Source of the DNA: Auanema rhodensis
Lineage: Eukaryota > Nematoda > Chromadorea > Rhabditida > Rhabditidae
Reading direction: 5' to 3'
Assembly: GCA_964057225.1 (NCBI GenBank)
Contig: OZ059895.1
Location: 1,984,001 to 2,048,000 of the forward strand
Length of the DNA: 64,000 bases
Under the pieces are notes generated by a model, which saw only the letters and a list, made by a program, of their open reading frames with translations, was not told the DNA's origin and made no database searches. Positions 55,601 to 64,000 of this stretch are shown here, one piece after another (positions within the stretch are counted from its first letter, which is position 1; every line of letters begins with the position of its first letter). The translations under genes and the position numbers were made by a program.

Positions 55601-56863
55601 ATCGTCTTTGCCTTGAAAAATGGAATCTAAAAACATCTACTTTTTGCTAAATTATTTTGAAATTTTTCGAAAAAATTTTTGTCAAAATGTTTTTGGAAGC
55701 AATGTTGAGTGTACATGGAAACTCAACATACACTAATGCATCATTTTTCAAACGATTATAACTAATTTTTGTATTAAGCTTTTCTCAATGTAGTATAGTG
55801 CATTCGATGCGGATTTTAAGCTGCGTCGATCTGTGTTATCAGATTTGCGCTAGCTTAAAAATGCACCGAGATATCAACTGATATAAGTTCACACTTATAT
55901 CCTCGATTTTCACTCTGAAGAATTAATTTTTTCGTTGAATAACATTGTCCATCGTCTTTGCCTTGAAAAATGGAATCTAAAAACATCTACTTTTTGCTAA
56001 ATTATTTTGAAATTTTTCGAAAAAAATTTTGTCAAAATGTTTTTGGAAGCAATGTTGAGTGTACATGGAAACTCAACATACACTAATGCATCATTTTTCA
56101 AACGATCATAACTAATTTTTGTATTAAGCTTTTCTCAATGTAGTATAGTGCATTCGATGCGGATTTTTAAGCTGCGTCGATCTGTGTTATCAGATTTGCG
56201 CTAGCTTAAAAATGCACCGAGATATCAACTGATATAAGTTCACACTTATATCCTCGATTTTCACCCTGAAGAATTAATTTTTTCGTTGAATAACATTGTC
56301 CATCGTCTTTGCCTTGAAAAATGGAATCTAAAAACATCTACTTTTTGCTAAATTATTTTGAAATTTTTCGAAAAAATTTTTGTCAAAATGTTTTTGGAAG
56401 CAATGTTGAGTGTACATGGAAACTCAACATACACTAATGCATCATTTTTCAAACGATCATAACTAATTTTTGTATTAAGCTTTTCTCAGTGTAGTATAGT
56501 GCATTCGATGCGGATTTTTAAGCTGCGTCGATCTGTGTTATCAGATTTGCGCTAGCTTAAAAATGCACCGAGATATCAACTGATATAAGTTTACACTTAT
56601 ATCCTCGATTTTCACCCTGAAGAATTAATTTTTTCGTTGAATAACATCGTCCATCGTCTTTGCCTTGAAAAATGGAATCTAAAAACATCTACTTTTTGCT
56701 AAATTATTTTGAAATTTTTCGAAAAAATTTTTGTCAAAATGTTTTTGGAAGCAATGTTGAGTGTACGTGGAAACTCAACATACACTAATGCATCATTTTT
56801 CAAACGATCATAACTAATTTTTGTATTAAGCTTTTCTCAATGTAGTATAGTGCATTCGATGCG
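52653..56863 (+). repeat. 6-monomer (2106-bp) higher-order repeat, two rounds
   Basis: Monomers 151-156 (52653-54758) correspond to 157-162 (54759-56863). Each round is three T297 copies, then a copy with cactctg and a seven-A/four-T tract (154, 160), then a copy with ctcagtg (155, 161), then a T80/C136/G255 copy (156, 162). Monomer 160 lost one T, and 156 and 162 differ at 163 and 297. Confidence 0.8.
55812..56161 (+). repeat. Monomer 160, 350 bp
   Basis: One T is missing from the T run at 55814-55817. It is the only length change inside the left arm of the boundary quasi-palindrome. Confidence 0.95.
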
Positions 56864-57565
56864 GATTTTTAAGCTGCGTCGATCTGTGTTATCAGATTTG
56901 CGCTAGCTTAAAAATGCACCGAGATATCAACTGATATAAGTTCACACTTATATCCTCGATTTTCACCCTGAAGAATTAATTTTTTCGTTGAATAACATCG
57001 TCCATCGTCTTTGCCTTGAAAAATGGAATCTAAAAACATCTACTTTTCGCTAAATTATTTTGAAATTTTTCGAAAAAATTTTTGTCAAAATGTTTTTGGA
57101 AGCAATGTTGAGTGTACGTGGAAACTCAACATACACTAATGCATCATTTTTCAAACGATCATAACTAATTTTTGTATTAAGCTTTTCTCAATGTAGTATA
57201 GTGCATTCGATGCGGATTTTTAAGCTGCGTCGATCTGTGTTATCAGATTTGCGCTAGCTTAAAAATGCACCGAGATATCAACTGATATAAGTTCACACTT
57301 ATATCCTCGATTTTCACCCTGAAGAATTAATTTTTTCGTTGAATAACATCGTCCATCGTCTTTGCCTTGAAAAATGGAATTTAAAAACATCTACTTTTCG
57401 CTAAATTATTTTGAAATTTTTCGAAAAAATTTTTGTCAAAATGTTTTTGGAAGCAATGTTGAGTGTACATGGAAACTCAACATACACTAATGCATCATTT
57501 TTCAAACGATTATAACTAATTTTTGTATTAAGCTTTTCTCAATGTAGTATAGTGCATTCGATGCG

Positions 57566-60500
57566 GATTTTTAAGCTGCGTCGATCTGTGTTATCAGATT
57601 TGCGCTAGCTTAAAAATGCACCGAGATATCAACTGATATAAGTTTACACTTATATCCTCGATTTTCACCCTGAAGAATTAATTTTTTCGTTGAATAACAT
57701 CGTCCATCGTCTTTGCCTTGAAAAATGAAATCTAAAAACATCTACTTTTTGCTAAATTATTTTGAAATTTTTCGAAAAAATTTTTGTCAAAATGTTTTTG
57801 GAAGCAATGTTGAGTGTACGTGGAAACTCAACATACACTAATGCATCATTTTTCAAACGATCATAACTAATTTTTGTATTAAGCTTTTCTCAATGTAGTA
57901 TAGTGCATTCGATGCGGATTTTTAAGCTGCGTCGATCTGTGTTATCAGATTTGCGCTAGCTTAAAAATGCACCGAGATATCAACTGATATAAGTTCACAC
58001 TTATATCCTCGATTTTCACCCTGAAGAATTAATTTTTTCGTTGAATAACATCGTCCATCGTCTTTGCCTTGAAAAATGGAATCTAAAAACATCTACTTTT
58101 TGCTAAATTATTTTGAATTTTTTCGAAAAAATTTTTGTCAAAATGTTTTTGGAAGCAATGTTGAGTGTACATGGAAACTCAACATACACTAATGCATCAT
58201 TTTTCAAACGATCATAACTAATTTTTGTATTAAGCTTTTCTCAATGTAGTATAGTGCATTCGATGCGGATTTTTAAGCTGCGTCGATCTGTGTTATCAGA
58301 TTTGCGCTAGCTTAAAAATGCACCGAGATATCAACTGATATAAGTTCACACTTATATCCTCGATTTTCACCCTGAAGAATTAATTTTTTCGTTGAATAAC
58401 ATCGTCCATCGTCTTTGCCTTGAAAAATGGAATCTAAAAACATCTACTTTTTGCTAAATTATTTTGAAATTTTTCGAAAAAATTTTTGTCAAAATGTTTT
58501 TGGAAGCAATGTTGAGTGTACATGGAAACTCAACATACACTAATGCATCATTTTTCAAACGATCATAACTAATTTTTGTATTAAGCTTTTCTCAATGTAG
58601 TATAGTGCATTCGATGCGGATTTTTAAGCTGCGTCGATCTGTGTTATCAGATTTGCGCTAGCTTAAAAATGCACCGAGATATCAACTGATATAAGTTTAC
58701 ACTTATATCCTCGATTTTCACCCTGAAGAATTAATTTTTTCGTTGAATAACATCGTCCATCGTCTTTGCCTTGAAAAATGAAATCTAAAAACATCTACTT
58801 TTTGCTAAATTATTTTGAAATTTTTCGAAAAAATTTTTGTCAAAATGTTTTTGGAAGCAATGTTGAGTGTACGTGGAAACTCAACATACACTAATGCATC
58901 ATTTTTCAAACGATCATAACTAATTTTTGTATTAAGCTTTTCTCAATGTAGTATAGTGCATTCGATGCGGATTTTTAAGCTGCGTCGATCTGTGTTATCA
59001 GATTTGCGCTAGCTTAAAAATGCACCGAGATATCAACTGATATAAGTTCACACTTATATCCTCGATTTTCACCCTGAAGAATTAATTTTTTCGTTGAATA
59101 ACATCGTCCATCGTCTTTGCCTTGAAAAATGGAATCTAAAAACATCTACTTTTTGCTAAATTATTTTGAATTTTTTCGAAAAAATTTTTGTCAAAATGTT
59201 TTTGGAAGCAATGTTGAGTGTACATGGAAACTCAACATACACTAATGCATCATTTTTCAAACGATCATAACTAATTTTTGTATTAAGCTTTTCTCAATGT
59301 AGTATAGTGCATTCGATGCGGATTTTTAAGCTGCGTCGATCTGTGTTATCAGATTTGCGCTAGCTTAAAAATGCACCGAGATATCAACTGATATAAGTTC
59401 ACACTTATATCCTCGATTTTCACCCTGAAGAATTAATTTTTTCGTTGAATAACATCGTCCATCGTCTTTGCCTTGAAAAATGGAATCTAAAAACATCTAC
59501 TTTTTGCTAAATTATTTTGAAATTTTTCGAAAAAATTTTTGTCAAAATGTTTTTGGAAGCAATGTTGAGTGTACATGGAAACTCAACATACACTAATGCA
59601 TCATTTTTCAAACGATCATAACTAATTTTTGTATTAAGCTTTTCTCAATGTAGTATAGTGCATTCGATGCGGATTTTTAAGCTGCGTCGATCTGTGTTAT
59701 CAGATTTGCGCTAGCTTAAAAATGCACCGAGATATCAACTGATATAAGTTTACACTTATATCCTCGATTTTCACCCTGAAGAATTAATTTTTTCGTTGAA
59801 TAACATCGTCCATCGTCTTTGCCTTGAAAAATGAAATCTAAAAACATCTACTTTTTGCTAAATTATTTTGAAATTTTTCGAAAAAATTTTTGTCAAAATG
59901 TTTTTGGAAGCAATGTTGAGTGTACGTGGAAACTCAACATACACTAATGCATCATTTTTCAAACGATCATAACTAATTTTTGTATTAAGCTTTTCTCAAT
60001 GTAGTATAGTGCATTCGATGCGGATTTTTAAGCTGCGTCGATCTGTGTTATCAGATTTGCGCTAGCTTAGAAATGCACCGAGATATCAACTGATATAAAT
60101 TTACACTTATATCCTCGATTTTCACCCTGAAGAATTAATTTTTTCGTTGAATAACATCGTCCATCGTCTTTGCCTTGAAAAATGAAATCTAAAAACATCT
60201 ACTTTTTGCTAAATTATTTTGAAATTTTTCGAAAAAATTTTTGTCAAAATGTTTTTGGAAGCAATGTTGAGTGTACGTGGAAACTCAACATACACTAATG
60301 CATCATTTTTCAAACGATCATAACTAATTTTTGAATTAAGCTTTTCTCAATGTAGTATAGTGCATTCGATGCGGATTTTTAAGCTGCGTCGATCTGTGTT
60401 ATCAGATTTGCGCTAGCTTAAAAATGCACCGAGATATCAACTGATATAAGTTCACACTTATATCCTCGATTTTCACCCTGAAGAATTAATTTTTTCGTTG

Positions 60501-63500
60501 AATAACATCGTCCATCGTCTTTGCCTTGAAAAATGGAATCTAAAAACATCTACTTTTTGCTAAATTATTTTGAATTTTTTCGAAAAAATTTTTGTCAAAA
60601 TGTTTTTGGAAGCAATGTTGAGTGTACATGGAAACTCAACATACACTAATGCATCATTTTTCAAACGATCATAACTAATTTTTGTATTAAGCTTTTCTCA
60701 ATGTAGTATAGTGCATTCGATGCGGATTTTTAAGCTGCGTCGATCTGTGTTATCAGATTTGCGCTAGCTTAAAAATGCACCGAGATATCAACTGATATAA
60801 GTTTACACTTATATCCTCGATTTTCACCCTGAAGAATTAATTTTTTCGTTGAATAACATCGTCCATCGTCTTTGCCTTGAAAAATGAAATCTAAAAACAT
60901 CTACTTTTTGCTAAATTATTTTGAAATTTTTCGAAAAAATTTTTGTCAAAATGTTTTTGGAAGCAATGTTGAGTGTACATGGAAACTCAACATACACTAA
61001 TGCATCATTTTTCAAACGATCATAACTAATTTTTGTATTAAGCTTTTCTCAATGTAGTATAGTGCATTCGATGCGGATTTTTAAGCTGCGTCGATCTGTG
61101 TTATCAGATTTGCGCTAGCTTAAAAATGCACCGAGATATCAACTGATATAAGTTTACACTCATATCCTCGATTTTCACCCTGAAGAATTAATTTTTTCGT
61201 TGAATAACATCGTCCATCGTCTTTGCCTTGAAAAATGAAATCTAAAAACATCTACTTTTTGCTAAATTATTTTGAAATTTTTCGAAAAAATTTTTGTCAA
61301 AATGTTTTTGGAAGCAATGTTGAGTGTACGTGGAAACTCAACATACACTAATGCATCATTTTTCAAACGATCATAACTAATTTTTGTATTAAGCTTTTCT
61401 CAATGTAGTATAGTGCATTCGATGCGGATTTTTAAGCTGCGTCGATCTGTGTTATCAGATTTGCGCTAGCTTAAAAATGCACCGAGATATCAACTGATAT
61501 AAATTTACGCTTATATCCTCGATTTTCACCCTGAAGAATTAATTTTTTCGTTGAATAACATCGTCCATCGTCTTTGCCTTGAAAAATGAAATCTAAAAAC
61601 ATCTACTTTTTGCTAAATTATTTTGAAATTTTTCGAAAAAATTTTTGTCAAAATGTTTTTGGAAGCAATGTTGAGTGTACGTGGAAACTCAACATACACT
61701 AATGCATCATTTTTCAAACGATCATAACTAATTTTTGTATTAAGCTTTTCTCAATGTAGTATAGTGCATTCGATGCGGATTTTTAAGCTGCGTCGATCTG
61801 TGTTATCAGATTTGCGCTAGCTTAAAAATGCACCGAGATATCAACTGATATAAGTTCACACTTATATCCTCGATTTTCACCCTGAAGAATTAATTTTTTC
61901 GTTGAATAACATCGTCCATCGTCTTTGCCTTGAAAAATGGAATCTAAAAACATCTACTTTTTGCTAAATTATTTTGAATTTTTTCGAAAAAATTTTTGTC
62001 AAAATGTTTTTGGAAGCAATGTTGAGTGTACATGGAAACTCAACATACACTAATGCATCATTTTTCAAACGATCATAACTAATTTTTGTATTAAGCTTTT
62101 CTCAATGTAGTATAGTGCATTCGATGCGGATTTTTAAGCTGCGTCGATCTGTGTTATCAGATTTGCGCTAGCTTAAAAATGCACCGAGATATCAACTGAT
62201 ATAAGTTCACACTTATATCCTCGATTTTCACCCTGAAGAATTAATTTTTTCGTTGAATAACATCGTCCATCGTCTTTGCCTTGAAAAATGGAATCTAAAA
62301 ACATCTACTTTTTGCTAAATTATTTTGAAATTTTTCGAAAAAATTTTTGTCAAAATGTTTTTGGAAGCAATGTTGAGTGTACATGGAAACTCAACATACA
62401 CTAATGCATCATTTTTCAAACGATCATAACTAATTTTTGTATTAAGCTTTTCTCAATGTAGTATAGTGCATTCGATGCAGATTTTTAAGCTGCGTCGATC
62501 TGTGTTATCAGATTTGCGCTAGCTTAAAAATGCACCGAGATATCAACTGATATAAGTTTACACTTATATCCTCGATTTTCACCCTGAAGAATTAATTTTT
62601 TCGTTGAATAACATCGTCCATCGTCTTTGCCTTGAAAAATGAAATCTAAAAACATCTACTTTTTGCTAAATTATTTTGAAATTTTTCGAAAAAATTTTTG
62701 TCAAAATGTTTTTGGAAGCAATGTTGAGTGTACGTGGAAACTCAACATACACTAATGCATCATTTTTCAAACGATCATAACTAATTTTTGTATTAAGCTT
62801 TTCTCAATGTAGTATAGTGCATTCGATGCGGATTTTTAAGCTGCGTCGATCTGTGTTATCAGATTTGCGCTAGCTTAAAAATGCACCGAGATATCAACTG
62901 ATATAAGTTCACACTTATATCCTCGATTTTCACCCTGAAGAATTAATTTTTTCGTTGAATAACATCGTCCATCGTCTTTGCCTTGAAAAATGGAATCTAA
63001 AAACATCTACTTTTTGCTAAATTATTTTGAATTTTTTCGAAAAAATTTTTGTCAAAATGTTTTTGGAAGCAATGTTGAGTGTACGTGGAAACTCAACATA
63101 CACTAATGCATCATTTTTCAAACGATCATAACTAATTTTTGTATTAAGCTTTTCTCAATGTAGTATAGTGCATTCGATGCGGATTTTTAAGCTGCGTCGA
63201 TCTGTGTTATCAGATTTGCGCTAGCTTAAAAATGCACCGAGATATCAACTGATATAAGTTTACACTTATATCCTCGATTTTCACCCTGAAGAATTAATTT
63301 TTTTGTTGAATAACATCGTCCATCGTCTTTGCCTTGAAAAATGAAATCTAAAAACATCTACTTTTTGCTAAATTATTTTGAAATTTTTCGAAAAAATTTT
63401 TGTCAAAATGTTTTTGGAAGCAATGTTGAGTGTACGTGGAAACTCAACATACACTAATGCATCATTTTTCAAACGATCATAACTAATTTTTGTATTAAGC

Positions 63501-64000
63501 TTTTCTCAATGTAGTATAGTGCATTCGATGCGGATTTTTAAGCTGCGTCGATCTGTGTTATCAGATTTGCGCTAGCTTAAAAATGCACCGAGATATCAAC
63601 TGATATAAGTTCACACTTATATCCTCGATTTTCACCCTGAAGAATTAATTTTTTCGTTGAATAACATCGTCCATCGTCTTTGCCTTGAAAAATGGAATCT
63701 AAAAACATCTACTTTTTGCTAAATTATTTTGAATTTTTTCGAAAAAATTTTTGTCAAAATGTTTTTGGAAGCAATGTTGAGTGTACGTGGAAACTCAACA
63801 TACACTAATGCATCATTTTTCAAACGATCATAACTAATTTTTGTATTAAGCTTTTCTCAATGTAGTATAGTGCATTCGATGCGGATTTTTAAGCTGCGTC
63901 GATCTGTGTTATCAGATTTGCGCTAGCTTAAAAATGCACCGAGATATCAACTGATATAAGTTCACACTTATATCCTCGATTTTCACCCTGAAGAATTAAT
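57566..64000 (+). repeat. Trimeric (1053-bp) repeat decaying into irregular alternation (monomers 165-183)
   Basis: Monomers 165-167 and 168-170 are two exact rounds of: T80/A163/G255 copy, T202 copy (gaattttttc), plain C136 copy. Monomer 171 starts a third round, then a run of A163 copies (172, 174-176) breaks the order. The trimer order returns at 177-179 (T202, plain, A163) and turns into A163/T202 alternation at 179-182. T202 appears nowhere before 57917, so it is the youngest expanding variant in the window. In monomers 180 and 182 the T202 copy also has G255. Confidence 0.8.
63884..64000 (+). repeat. Partial last monomer (183), cut by the window edge
   Basis: The first 117 bp of a monomer, with A49 and C80. 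It ends inside the sequence around position 117, so the array continues beyond the window. Confidence 0.98.

Larger units (their letters stand above)
1..64000 (+). repeat. Satellite DNA array, 351-bp monomer, about 182.3 copies
   Basis: The landmark gatttttaagctgcg recurs at 1, 352, 703, 1054 and so on to 63884, a strict 351-bp spacing. The total offset of +1 over 182 periods is fully explained by two single-base deletions and three single-base insertions that I can locate. Every copy is in the same orientation and no copy is interrupted, inverted or truncated internally. Variation is almost entirely single-base substitution, and a limited set of sites (49, 80, 136, 161, 163, 185, 202, 255, 297, 320) accounts for most of it. 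The monomer is 69% A+T. High homogeneity over 64 kb with local higher-order repeats is the usual signature of a heterochromatic, often pericentromeric, satellite kept uniform by unequal crossover and conversion. Both ends of the array lie outside the window. The family is not one I recognise. Confidence 0.99.
40014..64000 (+). repeat. Right array domain (monomers 115-183)
   Basis: All complete copies here have T161 and T320. Nearly all therefore have aagctt; monomer 122 loses it through gagctt. Subdivisions are: 40014-42822, G163 copies with mixed T/C at 136; 42823-48087, rich in A163 (aaatgaaa) and C185 (ttttcgct); 48088-57565, mixed 5- to 7-monomer blocks; 57566-64000, mainly C136 with alternating A163 and T202 copies. 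Confidence 0.85.

Noticed and set aside
1-64000. CRISPR array
   Set aside because: The whole 351-bp unit repeats; there are no short conserved repeats separated by unique spacers.
1-64000. Mobile element or LTR/helitron-derived tandem
   Set aside because: No coding remnant, terminal repeat with target-site duplication or polymerase-like frame appears in the monomer, and copies are strictly head to tail. An ancient origin from an element cannot be excluded without a database search.
1-64000. Identity with TCAST, PIM357 or Drosophila 359-bp satellites
   Set aside because: The similarity I can claim is in unit length and A+T content only; I do not recognise the sequence as any of these.

Overview
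The whole 64 kb window is one uninterrupted tandem array of a 351-bp, AT-rich satellite. There are 182 complete head-to-tail monomers plus 117 bp of a 183rd, all in the same orientation. I see no gene, RNA gene, transposon, CRISPR array or unique sequence anywhere. I number monomers from 1 (bases 1-351) to 183 (63884-64000). Starts fall every 351 bp, shifted only by five single-base indels in monomers 37, 119, 142, 149 and 160. The reference monomer is 30.8% G+C (56 C, 52 G) with 11 CpG, above the roughly 8.3 expected from base composition. By eye, copies differ from one another at fewer than about ten positions.

The organism is a eukaryote and the locus is constitutive heterochromatin, probably pericentromeric or centromeric. 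A 350-360 bp, about 70% AT monomer falls in the length class of several insect satellites (tenebrionid TCAST and PIM357, Drosophila 359-bp). The lack of CpG depletion argues against a heavily methylated vertebrate genome. I do not recognise the sequence, and an insect or other arthropod source is only a weak inference.

Layout is set by which sequence variants dominate. Bases 1-39662 (monomers 1-113) carry A or T at monomer position 161 and a mixture of T and G at position 320. Monomers 113-114 (39312-40013) carry clustered private changes and mark a junction. From monomer 114 onward every copy has T at 161 and T at 320. From 42823 a new A163 variant appears, and from 57917 a T202 variant. On top of these domains lie local higher-order repeats: dimers (702 bp), trimers (1053 bp), 5-mers (1755 bp, seen three times independently), 6-mers (2106 bp) and 7-mers (about 2457 bp).

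Each monomer holds three inverted repeats: a 67-bp quasi-palindrome across the monomer boundary, a 9-bp stem at 70-91 and a 9-bp stem at 242-269. It also has a series of A/T tracts around 155-234 and an almost invariant core at 226-284. The array looks shaped by unequal exchange and gene conversion, with some evidence that one segment of the monomer is constrained. I found no evidence of a coding system.
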